The notes under the pieces were generated by a model. The model searched no databases. It was given only the letters and a program-made list of their open reading frames with translations, and was not told the origin of the DNA. Source: Deltaproteobacteria bacterium (GTDB lineage: Bacteria > Desulfobacterota_D > UBA1144 > Nemesobacterales > UBA2774). From it: 64,000 bases of DNA. The stretch is from positions 1 to 64,000 of the forward strand of contig JAJCZS010000008.1 in assembly GCA_029262275.1 (NCBI GenBank), given 5' to 3'. Positions 18,032 to 26,927 of the stretch are shown here, one piece after another (the first letter of the stretch is position 1; each line of letters starts with the position of its first letter). The position numbers and the translations under genes were made by a program.

Positions 18032-18166
18032 CTAGAATGATGGGTTAATAAAACTGAAATAAACGCCGCCTATAGCTAAAAGAACTGTAGCGCCTAGAAT
18101 ACCAATGGCTAGTAAAACAAATAGACCCGGATAGGAATTTAACTTTTTAGTGTTTTGTTCAGACAT
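18032..18166 (-). CDS. Small single-span membrane protein (44 residues)
   Basis: Short gene read from the reverse strand: ATG at 18166, TAG at 18032-18034. It begins MSEQNTKKLNSYPG, followed by one hydrophobic helix of about 22 residues (LFVLLAIGILGATVLLAIGG) and the tail VYFSFINPSF. AAAGAGG lies 8 bases before the ATG, a good ribosome-binding site. It lies between the 191-residue membrane protein, read in the same direction, and the promoter region of the PAP2-like gene. Function unknown; such proteins often sit beside larger membrane complexes. Confidence 0.6.
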   Translation of the reverse strand: MSEQNTKKLNSYPGLFVLLAIGILGATVLLAIGGVYFSFINPSF

Positions 18167-18532
18167 AACTTAAACCTCTTTAATTTAATATGGGTTAAAT
18201 ATATTAAGCTCCACAAAATTTATGTCAAGCTCAGCACTAGGAAAACACTTGAGATTTCTCAAACTAAGTTTTATACAAAGATTGCAGTTTCTATAATTAA
18301 CACATTCTTAACAGTTAATTAAAGCAGGATTAACACTTTAGTATTAAAATTTATTGTAGAATGGCGAAGTATTCCGTATTTATCAAACCGCGGTACTATA
18401 TATAAAGATTATATTGAAAGCTTTACTTTCGACTCTATTGAGTTCATTATTATGTTTGAATATTACTTATGGGAATGGGATAGTTATGATTGGGAAAGTT
18501 GATTCTAACATAACTCAGATTAAGGATCCAAG
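18167..18532. other. Intergenic region with an 11-bp-period repeat array
   Basis: About 365 bases without a sizeable gene. It holds the four-repeat TTAACA array (18297-18335, listed separately) upstream of the PAP2-like gene. An 18-codon open frame (18486-18542) overlaps that gene's start and could be a leader. Confidence 0.5.
18297..18335 (+). promoter_or_regulatory. Pho-box-like array of four direct repeats with 11-bp period
   Basis: TTAACA occurs at 18297, 18308 and 18330, and TTAAAG at 18319, exactly 11 bases apart each. Direct repeats on one face of the helix at this period are how PhoB/PhoP/SphR-type response regulators bind. TTAACA is the known PhoP half-site in Bacillus and resembles the cyanobacterial CTTAACC. 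The regulator here is inferred, not shown. Confidence 0.55.
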
Positions 18533-19171
18533 ATGGAAATAAATAAAAGCTATTACTCAAGAATAGCGGAAACTGTACTAATTTCTGCTGAATGGAAAGA
18601 CCGCTGGGCCCGAGTAGTTTCAGGGGTTTTAAGCCCTCTTACCATTGCAATAGCCGCTGTAGCAGTTGCAGGGCTTGCTATTAACGACGAGTCTGCACTT
18701 ATATGGATAGCTCTATACATTGCGCTCACGATAATACCCCCCACTATATATATTATGTACTTGGTCCGCAAAGGAATCGTAACGGACTTTCACCTAAATG
18801 TAAGGCACGAGAGAACTCAGCCGTTTTTGATTATGGCAATAAACTCAGCAGCTGTTTTCTTCATAATGTTACTAGCTGGGGCACCAAAACTGATATTAGT
18901 TGTAATAGCAGCAGCCACTATACAGCTGGTATGCATGCTAATAATTACCCTTAAATGGAAAATTAGCGGTCATTGCACAGCTTTAACAGGGCTTATAGTA
19001 CTAGCTCTTGCTCTTTTCGGTGAAAACCTGCTCCCCATTTTGCTACTTATTCCACTTGTGGCCTGGTCGCGAATCCGTCTTAACCGACACACCTTGGCTC
19101 AAACAGTTGCAGGGATATTTCTTGGAGCCCTAACAGTTTCAACCCTTTTGTACGCTACCAATTATCTTTAA
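18533..19171 (+). CDS. PAP2-like membrane phosphatase (divergent)
   Basis: 212 residues, mostly membrane helices. Three blocks line up with the PAP2 acid phosphatase signature: VRHERTQPF (family KxxxxxxRP), KISGHCTALTG (family PSGH) and WSRIRLNRHTLAQTVAG (family SRxxxxxHxxxD, here with Gln in place of Asp). Such enzymes remove phosphate from phosphatidic acid, isoprenyl diphosphates or similar lipids at the membrane. The motifs are divergent, so activity is uncertain. A Pho-box-like array lies ~200 bases upstream, and a glycosyltransferase gene is close by, which would fit membrane-lipid remodelling. Confidence 0.7.
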   Translation: MEINKSYYSRIAETVLISAEWKDRWARVVSGVLSPLTIAIAAVAVAGLAINDESALIWIALYIALTIIPPTIYIMYLVRKGIVTDFHLNVRHERTQPFLIMAINSAAVFFIMLLAGAPKLILVVIAAATIQLVCMLIITLKWKISGHCTALTGLIVLALALFGENLLPILLLIPLVAWSRIRLNRHTLAQTVAGIFLGALTVSTLLYATNYL

Positions 19172-19298
19172 TAAAAAAGCCTTGGTTTACTGAAGATTTC
19201 CTCAAAAAATAGCTTAACAAACCCCAACTTGCACCTTCTCTTTATAAACTATTGGTTTTTAATACTCTTTTTATAACTCGGCTAACAAAATCCATTTC

Positions 19299-19315
19299 TT
19301 AACACAATCTTAACA
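19299..19315 (+). promoter_or_regulatory. Pho-box-like pair of direct repeats
   Basis: TTAACACAATCTTAACA, two TTAACA half-sites 11 bases apart, 51 bases upstream of the helical protein gene at 19367. It differs by one base from the 17 bases at 18297-18313 upstream of the PAP2-like gene, so both genes may answer to one OmpR/PhoB-type regulator. Confidence 0.5.
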
Positions 19316-19366
19316 TTTCTCTGTTACTTTTAATCCGTATGGTTTTTTAAAAAGGAGAGCAATAAG

Positions 19367-19942
19367 ATGGCAGATGAAAGCACAGAAAGACTATTGATTG
19401 AGTCCAAGTTCGAAACACTTATTTCAAAATCAAAAAACTATATTGAAACTAGAGATGAAAGTGAGCTTTTATCTTTAAAAGAGGACACTGAAAATCTCAA
19501 GCTCAAAGTTAGTGAAGCATTAGAAAACATTCAAAATGAGAATGATGTGAAGAACTACTTAATTTCCCTAAAGTTAATGCTTTCAATAATACAAAAGTTC
19601 ACATGCTCTCTTCAATTGATGGAAAACATGAAATCTAAAAAGCCTCTTTATGAGCAGTTAGATACAAAACAGATGTTAGATATTCTACTGCCTCATATTA
19701 AATGTTTAGTAGAATATGAGAATTGGTCAACAAATCTTGATACTAAAAAATTAGAAGAAGATCATTCTTTTATAGAAGCCTTGGAAGACCAACACAAAAG
19801 AGTATTACTCAGCTACTTAATTCAGGATTGGCATAATATGGATGAAGTTATTAATTTGCTGAAGATTGGCGAAATATATAAAAACATTGCTGAGAAACTT
19901 GTAAGTTTGTCTCTATTATCAAACTATTGGGAAAAACACTAA
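19367..19942 (+). CDS. Uncharacterised alpha-helical protein
   Basis: 191 residues, rich in Leu, Glu, Lys and Ser with few Gly or Pro, predicted all-helical and cytoplasmic (no signal or membrane segment). Helix-heptad patterns occur at about 30-60 (ELLSLKEDTENLKLKVSEAL) and 160-190. Three Cys are scattered without pairing. A strong AAAAAGGAGAG lies 7 bases before the ATG. I do not recognise the family. The Pho-box-like pair upstream and the PAP2-like gene in front suggest the same regulon; a PhoU-like three-helix arrangement was considered, but its metal-binding motifs were not seen. Confidence 0.75.
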   Translation: MADESTERLLIESKFETLISKSKNYIETRDESELLSLKEDTENLKLKVSEALENIQNENDVKNYLISLKLMLSIIQKFTCSLQLMENMKSKKPLYEQLDTKQMLDILLPHIKCLVEYENWSTNLDTKKLEEDHSFIEALEDQHKRVLLSYLIQDWHNMDEVINLLKIGEIYKNIAEKLVSLSLLSNYWEKH

Positions 19943-19955
19943 CACCAGTGATATT

Positions 19956-20954
19956 TTAAGAAGTTCCAAGTTCATGATATTCAAAAATTTTCTCTACAAT
20001 CTGGGGAATATGATCTTTATAGTCAGCATGATAGATGTAAGATGAATTCACCCACTCTGCAAGACTCTCACTAAACCTACTGTCAATTTCATTTACAACA
20101 GCAATACCTAAACCTTTAAGTGCCTCCGCATTGCATTCTTGCTCATATTGCCTTTTCATTGGTATTACCATAAGCTTTTTTCCTAAATATAAAGTCTCCG
20201 CAGGGGTTTCAAACCCCGCATTACAAAGTAGTCCCTCACAGCTTGCAAGGCTTTTAACAAAGCTCTCATTATCGACTCTACAAACGGTTACATTCTCTTC
20301 TTTAAAAGGCTCTCCCTTGTAATGTTTTGAAAAGATCTCCCAGGGAACATCTATTTTCTTCAGAATCTCTATTACATATCTCTCATCATATGAGGGCAAA
20401 TAAACCGTATAGTGGCCGTTGTTCGTCACATCGGTATTACGTATCTCCTCACGGATAATCGGAGTAAATATGAAATCATCATACTCTTTAAAATGAAGAC
20501 CGATCAAGCTAGATCCAGGTGCATACCATTCCATAACAAATTGTTGAAAGCGGTTTTTGCCTTTAGGACGGGGTACTCTAGAAGATAAAAGCGCTGCTTG
20601 ATGAGAAATGCAAACATATGGCTTGCGTTTGATCTTCGCAGCCCAGGCGGTTACTGGCTCAAAGTCACTTATAACAAGATCATATTTATCTACTGGCAAA
20701 CTATGTATATCAGAGAGGAGCTTATATGGACTCATACATCTAACAGACTTCCAGTAGTCAATCCCGCCCTTTTTACCAAACATAAATCCCAGTCCATCTA
20801 ATTTATATTTGGTTTCATATCCAAGATCGACTTCATGGTGAATACCACTCACCAGAATATCAACTTCGGCTTGTTTGCATAGGCATTTTAAAACTTCTCT
20901 GGAGCGAGAAATATGTCCATTCCCCGTACCCTGAATTCCATATAGAATCTTCAT
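19956..20954 (-). CDS. Glycosyltransferase, MJ1255/VC2487-like (TIGR00661 type)
   Basis: 332 residues. The start MKILYGIQGTGNGHISRS is the family opening, a glycine-rich loop followed by GH, as in GT-B enzymes of the GT28/UGT group. The C-terminal donor site appears as LLCNAGFETPAETLYLGKKLMVIPMKRQYEQECNA, where the Gly-Phe-Glu-Thr-Pro run binds the nucleotide sugar. It presumably transfers a sugar to a lipid or cell-envelope acceptor. It converges with the helical protein gene, ending 13 bases from it. Confidence 0.85.
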   Translation of the reverse strand: MKILYGIQGTGNGHISRSREVLKCLCKQAEVDILVSGIHHEVDLGYETKYKLDGLGFMFGKKGGIDYWKSVRCMSPYKLLSDIHSLPVDKYDLVISDFEPVTAWAAKIKRKPYVCISHQAALLSSRVPRPKGKNRFQQFVMEWYAPGSSLIGLHFKEYDDFIFTPIIREEIRNTDVTNNGHYTVYLPSYDERYVIEILKKIDVPWEIFSKHYKGEPFKEENVTVCRVDNESFVKSLASCEGLLCNAGFETPAETLYLGKKLMVIPMKRQYEQECNAEALKGLGIAVVNEIDSRFSESLAEWVNSSYIYHADYKDHIPQIVEKIFEYHELGTS

Positions 20955-21116
20955 ATTTAACCTTACTTCTGATTTAACATAGCACTAATCCAAATTTCAA
21001 TCAATCCCGCCGGAGCTCTAAACTCATAGTTGAACAAGCTACTTGAGCTTACAAACTACCTAGGAACTGCGATTGTTATGATCAAATAAAGTTAAGATTC
21101 AATCAAATCAGAAACG

Positions 21117-22373
21117 CTAGGCCTTTTCCAAGAGTGTGACTGATTCTATATGGAAAGTTTGTGGAAACATATCAAACGGGCGTACTTTGACAACCTTGTA
21201 GCCTAACCCACTTAATTTTTTTAAGTCGCGTGCCAAAGTAGGTGGATCACATGACACATATATAATTTTGTCAGGAGAAAGGTCAACAAGTCCCTCTATA
21301 ATTTCCTTAGAACCCTCTCTTGTAGGATCGAGAACTACCAAATCAAATTTCTCTTCTTGCTCTTTTAAAATTTGAATTGCGTCCTCACAAGTAGCATTTT
21401 GAAATACTATATTTTTGACTGAATTAAGCTCTGAGTTTTCTCTAGCAAGTTTGACCGAATTATTGCTTACCTCCACCCCCAGAACCTCTTTTGACTTAAG
21501 TGCAAGTGGTATTGAGAAATTCCCTATTCCTGAATATAGGTCCAATACCGTTTCTTTGCCCGTAAGTTTTGCAAAATCCAGCACACACTTTATCATGAGC
21601 TCGTTAACTTTACTATTTACTTGAGTAAAGGCAGAAGGTGTAGTCAAAAATTTATTACCCATGATGCTGAATTCAAACCCAGTCTCGCCCGCTCCGCTAA
21701 TTGAGCTATTCTCGGTTTCGGGATGTCTTTTTAAGTGCCTTAAAAGAGTTTTTAGAGTATTCCCTTTTCTACTAGTTCTAGGAACAATGGTCACTTGGGA
21801 TCTAGTCCCGTTTGAAGAAATATGTATTTTTTCAAGTGGGTAATGAGGATCGCCAAGAGAAGAGAGAACCTCAGAGATACGTTTAATAGTATTATTGACT
21901 ATGCCGTCTGAAATAGGGCAAGAGTGGATAGCAACTTTTCTAGTACTACCCTTTTGGTTATAACCTAAGTGCCAGGTGCCTTTATAGAACCAAGTTGAAA
22001 GAGTTACTTTGTTTCTAAATTCAAACTCATTTGGAGAAGGCACTATAGGGTCTATAGGAATATCATATAGTCCGCCCAGCCTACCAAGCGTTTCTTGTAG
22101 AATATGCTCTTTTTCCCTGAGTTGAGCCTGATAGTTTAAATTTTGGAGCTGACACCCGCCGCACGTATCGAAGACAGGACATTTTGGCGTAATTCTATCC
22201 GGAGAGGGTGTAACAATTTCAGAAATAACAGCTTCAGCATATTTCCCTTTATCCTTTATAATGTTTATCTCAACAACGTCTTTGGGAAGCCCGCCCCGTA
22301 CAAAAAACACCTTTCCATCCTTCTTAGCAATTCCTGCCCCGCCAAAAGCTATGCTGTCTATTTCTATCTGCAA
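21117..22373 (-). CDS. rlmD: 23S rRNA (uracil-C5)-methyltransferase, RlmD/TrmA family
   Basis: 418 residues. An N-terminal TRAM domain (about 1-55) binds RNA. The [4Fe-4S] cysteines are in CPVFDTCGGCQ (Cys65, Cys71, Cys74), with a fourth in IHSCPIS near residue 152. SAM binding is DLYSGIGNFSIPLA, and the catalytic nucleophile is in YVSCDPPTLARDLKKL near residue 375, preceded by VVLDPTREGS. The domain set fits RlmD or RlmCD; the exact uridine is not decidable here. It starts 15 bases after queA, as the last gene of the argG-queA-rlmD run. Confidence 0.92.
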   Translation of the reverse strand: MQIEIDSIAFGGAGIAKKDGKVFFVRGGLPKDVVEINIIKDKGKYAEAVISEIVTPSPDRITPKCPVFDTCGGCQLQNLNYQAQLREKEHILQETLGRLGGLYDIPIDPIVPSPNEFEFRNKVTLSTWFYKGTWHLGYNQKGSTRKVAIHSCPISDGIVNNTIKRISEVLSSLGDPHYPLEKIHISSNGTRSQVTIVPRTSRKGNTLKTLLRHLKRHPETENSSISGAGETGFEFSIMGNKFLTTPSAFTQVNSKVNELMIKCVLDFAKLTGKETVLDLYSGIGNFSIPLALKSKEVLGVEVSNNSVKLARENSELNSVKNIVFQNATCEDAIQILKEQEEKFDLVVLDPTREGSKEIIEGLVDLSPDKIIYVSCDPPTLARDLKKLSGLGYKVVKVRPFDMFPQTFHIESVTLLEKA

Positions 22374-22388
22374 TTTCCCACCCCTTAA

Positions 22389-23396
22389 TTAGTTTATAAA
22401 CATTGCGTCCCCATAACTGAGGAACCTATAATTCATTTTCCTGGCTTCTTCATAAGCCTTAAATATATACTCACGGTCTGAAAAAGCTGATACTAGCATC
22501 AGCAATGTTGAGCGAGGAAGATGAAAGTTAGTAATTAGTGCATCTACTACGTTGAATTTAAATCCCGGCACTATGAAAAGATCCGTTTCCCCACTCTGCG
22601 GTACTACATGACCTTCCGCATTTACTGCGGACTCTAGTGTCCTCACCACAGTTGTACCCACAGCAATTACTCGCCTGCCCTCTGACTTAGCTTTATTAAT
22701 TGCAGCAGCCGAGCTTTGAGAGACCGTTCTATACTCTTGGTGCATTATATGATCTTGTATATTATCAACTTTCACTGGTTTAAAAGTTCCAATCCCAACA
22801 TGAAGAGTAACATATTCAACACCTATACCCTTAGATTTAATTTCATCAAGCAACTCACTCGTGAAATGAAGCCCTGCAGTTGGTGCCGCAATGGCGCCTT
22901 TGTGCTCAGCATATACGGTTTGGTAAGTGACTTTGTCAGACTCCTGGGGCCTGCGGTTTATATAGGGCGGAAGAGGCATATTGCCATAAATTTCAATATA
23001 ATCATCCACTGGCTCTTCAAACTCAATCAGCCAGTTTTGTTGATCTCTCTTCGACAATCTTCCAATAAGCCCTTTGTCAAAGACGATTTCTTCATTATTC
23101 TTTGGACTTCTAACCAAGCATTCCCAGGTCTTTTGTGACAGTTTTTGAACGAGCAATATTTCAACTTCTACGCCTGACTTTCTCTTGCCCAGTAGTCTTG
23201 CGGGAATAACCTTTGTGTTATTTAGAACAAGTAAATCGCCTGGACTCAAAAGATTAGGAAGGTCGTAAAAATTCTTATGATTTATCTCACCGTTTTTTTT
23301 ATTAAGTAGAAGTAGCCTAGAGTTCTGTCTTTGACCCTCTGGATGATATGCGATTTGTTCATCAGGCAAGTGGTAATCAAAATCAGAAGCTTTCAT
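22389..23396 (-). CDS. queA: S-adenosylmethionine:tRNA ribosyltransferase-isomerase
   Basis: 335 residues, the normal family length. The opening SDFDYHLPDEQIAYHPEG, then SRLLLLNKKNGEI, GDLLVLNNTKVIPARLLG and AAPTAGLHFT, VTLHVGIGTFKPV and ITNFHLPRSTLLMLVSAF are all QueA hallmarks. It moves the ribose of SAM onto 7-aminomethyl-7-deazaguanine in tRNA, the step to epoxyqueuosine. It follows argG after 14 bases and precedes rlmD, so it shares the transcript. Confidence 0.97.
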   Translation of the reverse strand: MKASDFDYHLPDEQIAYHPEGQRQNSRLLLLNKKNGEINHKNFYDLPNLLSPGDLLVLNNTKVIPARLLGKRKSGVEVEILLVQKLSQKTWECLVRSPKNNEEIVFDKGLIGRLSKRDQQNWLIEFEEPVDDYIEIYGNMPLPPYINRRPQESDKVTYQTVYAEHKGAIAAPTAGLHFTSELLDEIKSKGIGVEYVTLHVGIGTFKPVKVDNIQDHIMHQEYRTVSQSSAAAINKAKSEGRRVIAVGTTVVRTLESAVNAEGHVVPQSGETDLFIVPGFKFNVVDALITNFHLPRSTLLMLVSAFSDREYIFKAYEEARKMNYRFLSYGDAMFIN

Positions 23397-23410
23397 TGGG
23401 ATTAAGTGCT

Positions 23411-24616
23411 CTATCCTTTTTTATCCAGGAGCTTTTGAACTGAAAGCCTCAAAGCATTGAGCTTGATGAACCCTGTGGCGTCAGCCTGATTATAAATACT
23501 GTCCTCTTCAAAAGTCGCCAGGTCTTCCTGATACAGCGAATAAGGGGAGCGCCTTCCAGCTATGATTATGTTCCCTTTGTATATCTTTAGCTTTATAGTA
23601 CCAGTTACGTTCTTTTGAGACTCTTCAATAGCAGCAGTTAGCATATCCATCTCGGGGGAGTACCAAAACCCGTAGTATATGAGCTCTGAGATTTTAGGAA
23701 TCAAGGAATCTCGCAGGTGCATTACTTCACGATCCATTGTAAGTGATTCGAGTGCCCTGTGAGCAGCATGCAGTATGGTTCCGCCAGGAGTCTCATACAC
23801 CCCTCTTGATTTCATTCCTACAAAGCGGTTCTCCACTAAATCAACTCTTCCCACACCGTTTGCGCCGCCAATTTTGTTTAGAGAATCTAATATTTGAGAA
23901 GGTTTTAGTTCCTTGCCGTCTATTTTTACTGCAACGCCCTTTTCAAAGTCAATTTCAACATACTGAGGCTTGTCAGGAGCACTCTCAGGAGACACAGTCA
24001 TTTCAAACATATCTTCTGGGGGCTCAGTCCACGGATCCTCTAATATCCCACCCTCGTAGCTTATGTGCAGTAAATTCCTATCACAGCTATAAGGTTTTTT
24101 CTGAGTTACAGGGACAGGGATTCCGTTCTTCTCTGCATATTCTATTAGTGCTGTTCTTGAGTTAAGATCCCACTCGCGCCATGGCGCAATAACCTGAATA
24201 TCAGGATCAAGAGCATAGTAAGTAAGCTCAAAGCGGACCTGATCATTTCCCTTACCCGTAGATCCATGTGATACGGCAAAGGCTTTTTCTTCCTGGGCAA
24301 TTTCTATTTGTCTTTTAGCAATCAATGGACGCGCAAGAGAGGTTCCCAACAGATATACACCTTCATATACTGCGTTTGCTTTTATGGCAGGAAAAACAAA
24401 GTCGGTAACAAACTCTTCAGTTAAGTCTTCTATATATACTTTGCTAGCGCCTGTCTTTATCGCCTTTTCCCTTACTTCCTCTAAATCCTCTCCCTGACCT
24501 ACATCAGCAACATATGCAATAATCTCTGCGTCATATTTCTCAGCAAGCCATTTTAATATGACTGATGTATCCAGTCCTCCAGAGTATGCTAAAACAATCT
24601 TATTTTTTTCACTCAT
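23411..24616 (-). CDS. argG: Argininosuccinate synthase
   Basis: 401 residues. The PP-loop [15 protein letters not shown] (from residue 10) binds ATP, and [45 protein letters not shown] and [11 protein letters not shown]-like [16 protein letters not shown] are diagnostic. It condenses citrulline and aspartate in arginine biosynthesis. argC, from the same pathway, lies separately at 33241. First gene of the argG-queA-rlmD run, with AGGAGGAG ahead of the start. Confidence 0.98.
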   Translation of the reverse strand: MSEKNKIVLAYSGGLDTSVILKWLAEKYDAEIIAYVADVGQGEDLEEVREKAIKTGASKVYIEDLTEEFVTDFVFPAIKANAVYEGVYLLGTSLARPLIAKRQIEIAQEEKAFAVSHGSTGKGNDQVRFELTYYALDPDIQVIAPWREWDLNSRTALIEYAEKNGIPVPVTQKKPYSCDRNLLHISYEGGILEDPWTEPPEDMFEMTVSPESAPDKPQYVEIDFEKGVAVKIDGKELKPSQILDSLNKIGGANGVGRVDLVENRFVGMKSRGVYETPGGTILHAAHRALESLTMDREVMHLRDSLIPKISELIYYGFWYSPEMDMLTAAIEESQKNVTGTIKLKIYKGNIIIAGRRSPYSLYQEDLATFEEDSIYNQADATGFIKLNALRLSVQKLLDKKG

Positions 24617-24742
24617 TTACTAAAACTCCTCCTAAACACTAAGAGCATAACATTTTTAAAGTAAGCTTAAACTAACTTGAAATTAATCTAGGAATATAGA
24701 ATACAGAGAACAACCAATATCCAAATATAGTGAACACAAGTT

Positions 24743-25192
24743 TTACTTAGGCTGTTCTTGCTGTTCCTGATTTTCAGCAGGAGGTCTCAAGTCGTGTAGA
24801 TAAAACTTGGCACCGTTGTCATCGTAAAACTTCTCAAGTGTGAAGCCTATATACTCTATTTTCTCCAAATCGTCACCCATGAAAGCAGCCTTTTTAACTT
24901 CATCTGACAACTTACAGTCTATAGGTATTTCCTTAGTTGGGCTATCATTAGCAATGAATATTAACCTAAAATCTTTTTGGAGCTCTAAGTTGTTGGGCGT
25001 TACAAAACCCACTGCCATTTTCATATCGGAAAATTCAAAAACTATAAGTCTGACTGCACTACTTCCCATCCCTTCCTTACCACCTTCAACAGTAAACAAA
25101 TAGCCGTAACAATTCACTGCCCTCTTGCTCTCATTAAATGAATTTAGTTGCCAGTAGTCTTCTGAATCAACCATGCACAATATTTGAAGCAT
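24743..25192 (-). CDS. Hypothetical protein, conserved function not recognised
   Basis: 149 residues, predicted soluble, mixed alpha/beta. The N-terminal half has SESKRAVNCYGYLFTVEGG-like content around residues 20-40 and hydrophobic strands (VRLIVFEF, MAVGFVTP, FRLIFIAN). The C-terminus is an acidic, Gln-rich tail (PPAENQEQQEQPK). GGAGAG precedes the ATG. It lies between pgeF and argG in the same direction, with 81 and 126 base gaps, so it may be transcribed alone. No catalytic motif or membrane segment is seen. Confidence 0.7.
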   Translation of the reverse strand: MLQILCMVDSEDYWQLNSFNESKRAVNCYGYLFTVEGGKEGMGSSAVRLIVFEFSDMKMAVGFVTPNNLELQKDFRLIFIANDSPTKEIPIDCKLSDEVKKAAFMGDDLEKIEYIGFTLEKFYDDNGAKFYLHDLRPPAENQEQQEQPK

Positions 25193-25273
25193 TTTTACTC
25201 TCCGTTCAAGTTGTTTAAGTACCCAAATTTTGAAACATTATACCTTCTCTGAAAAATATTAACACCGTTTTGA

Positions 25274-25960
25274 TCATGTGCTACTCAAAGCAATAAAGCT
25301 AAGCTGTGTACTAACCCCTTTCCCTTCTCTTCTATATGAATAGAAATTAGCATTACACTTAGTGCAAATATCAACAATCTCAATATCCGCAACCCCCGCT
25401 TTTTCTAATGCAATCTTATTTGCAATACCCAGATCGAGAACATATTTAGATTCTCCAGACTCAAACAAATATTGATCACAATTGGAGAACCTTTCTTTAA
25501 AGAGAGCCGCAACATCTTCACCAACTACGTAGCAGCAGCTCGAAATCGAGGGACCTATGACTGAAGTTAACAAAGAGGAATCAATTCCATACTCTGATTT
25601 TATTGTATTTATTGTTTTTATAGCTATTTCTGACAAAGTACCACGCCATCCAGCATGCACGGCAGCCACAATTGATTTATCTCTATCAACTATTAATATA
25701 GGCACACAATCAGCAGTTCTTATACCAATTCCAACATCTTTCAAGCTTGTGATAATAGAGTCCCCTTCCCTTAAGTCATCATGGTTCTCTATATCATCTA
25801 AAACTACTACATTAGCACTGTGAATTTGTTTAAGCTGTGCAATTCTTGGCAATTTAGAATATTTTTCTATCAAAGAAGCATCTGTACCCACCTCTCTATT
25901 CGAAAAGCCGTGAACTACTCCACCCATTGATTCAAGCTTTTTAGATTTAACAAAATTCAT
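25274..25960 (-). CDS. pgeF: YfiH-type purine nucleoside phosphorylase / laccase-domain protein
   Basis: 228 residues. The metal-binding histidine motifs of the Cu-oxidase_4 (laccase-domain) family are visible: LKQIHSANVVVLDD, AVHAGWRGTLSEIA and GPSISSCCYVVGEDV. The family was first called a polyphenol oxidase. Members act on purine nucleosides and in E. coli help edit peptidoglycan precursors (PgeF). Cytoplasmic. It starts 8 bases after rluD, third gene of the SAM hydrolase-rluD-pgeF operon. Confidence 0.93.
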   Translation of the reverse strand: MNFVKSKKLESMGGVVHGFSNREVGTDASLIEKYSKLPRIAQLKQIHSANVVVLDDIENHDDLREGDSIITSLKDVGIGIRTADCVPILIVDRDKSIVAAVHAGWRGTLSEIAIKTINTIKSEYGIDSSLLTSVIGPSISSCCYVVGEDVAALFKERFSNCDQYLFESGESKYVLDLGIANKIALEKAGVADIEIVDICTKCNANFYSYRREGKGVSTQLSFIALSST

Positions 25961-25968
25961 TTTTATAT

Positions 25969-26925
25969 CTAGTCCTGTATTTTTTCTAAATAACTTAGCG
26001 CTCTCTGCATATCCTCGGGGATTGGGGCTTCGAATTCAACCCATTTCTTAGTTTCAGGATGCATGAAACCTATCTTTGAGGCATGAAGAGCCTGACGGCC
26101 GATTTCCTTTGCTGCCTTTGTCAGTACTTCATTTCTTTGCTTTTTGTGTCCGTAGACTTTGTCTGCCAGAATTGGAAAACCATTTTCAGAAAAATGTACC
26201 CTTATCTGGTGAGTCCTTCCTGTTTTTGGCTCCGCTTCAACAAGTGATGTAGAGTTAAATCTTTTAAGAACATTCCACAAGGTAAGGGACTCTCTCCCTG
26301 CTTTTGATTTAGAAGACATCTTGATTCTATTGTTGGGATCTCTACCAATTTGAGAGGCAAATGAGCCTGAATCCTCTTTAATATTACCTTCAACTATGGC
26401 TAAGTAGCGTTTCTTAACCTCTCTTGCTTTAAACTGGTTAACCAGAGAATTGTGGGCCTGATCATTTTTTGCAGCCACTATAACTCCGGAGGTATCTTTA
26501 TCTAGCCTGTGAACGATACCAGGGCGAATCTTACCACCAATGCCTGATAGGTCTTTGCATCTATATAACAATGCGTTTACTAAAGTTCCTGTTTTTACCC
26601 CTGCCCCCGGATGCACCACCATACCAGCAGGCTTGTTAGATACGATAATAGAAGAATCCTCATAAATAACTTCGATATCTATATCTTCAGGCTCTGCATC
26701 TATTGAAACTGGGGCTGGTAGGTTCACATAAATAATCTCGCCCTTATCAAATTTCTTTGAAGGCTTTATTGGCTGTCCTTTAACCAGCACATTATTCTCG
26801 TCTATAAGTTTTTTTATTTGTGAGCGGGTATGATCGGACAGAAAGTGAGCTAGCACAACATCAGCTCTCTTTCCTGACATCTCCTCAGTAATCTCAAATG
26901 TTTCTTTTTGTTCTTCTTTGACCAT
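25969..26925 (-). CDS. rluD: 23S rRNA pseudouridine synthase, RluD type
   Basis: 318 residues. An N-terminal S4 RNA-binding domain (GKRADVVLAHFLSDHTRSQIKKLID, about 15-60) is followed by the RluA-class catalytic core. The invariant aspartate is in PGIVHRLDKDTSGVIVAAK near residue 140, and the motif GRTHQIRVHFSENGFPILAD follows. It isomerises uridines in helix 69 of 23S rRNA if orthologous to RluD. It starts 2 bases after the SAM hydrolase stop, and pgeF follows at 8 bases, an arrangement common in bacteria. Confidence 0.95.
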   Translation of the reverse strand: MVKEEQKETFEITEEMSGKRADVVLAHFLSDHTRSQIKKLIDENNVLVKGQPIKPSKKFDKGEIIYVNLPAPVSIDAEPEDIDIEVIYEDSSIIVSNKPAGMVVHPGAGVKTGTLVNALLYRCKDLSGIGGKIRPGIVHRLDKDTSGVIVAAKNDQAHNSLVNQFKAREVKKRYLAIVEGNIKEDSGSFASQIGRDPNNRIKMSSKSKAGRESLTLWNVLKRFNSTSLVEAEPKTGRTHQIRVHFSENGFPILADKVYGHKKQRNEVLTKAAKEIGRQALHASKIGFMHPETKKWVEFEAPIPEDMQRALSYLEKIQD

Positions 26926-26927
26926 AG

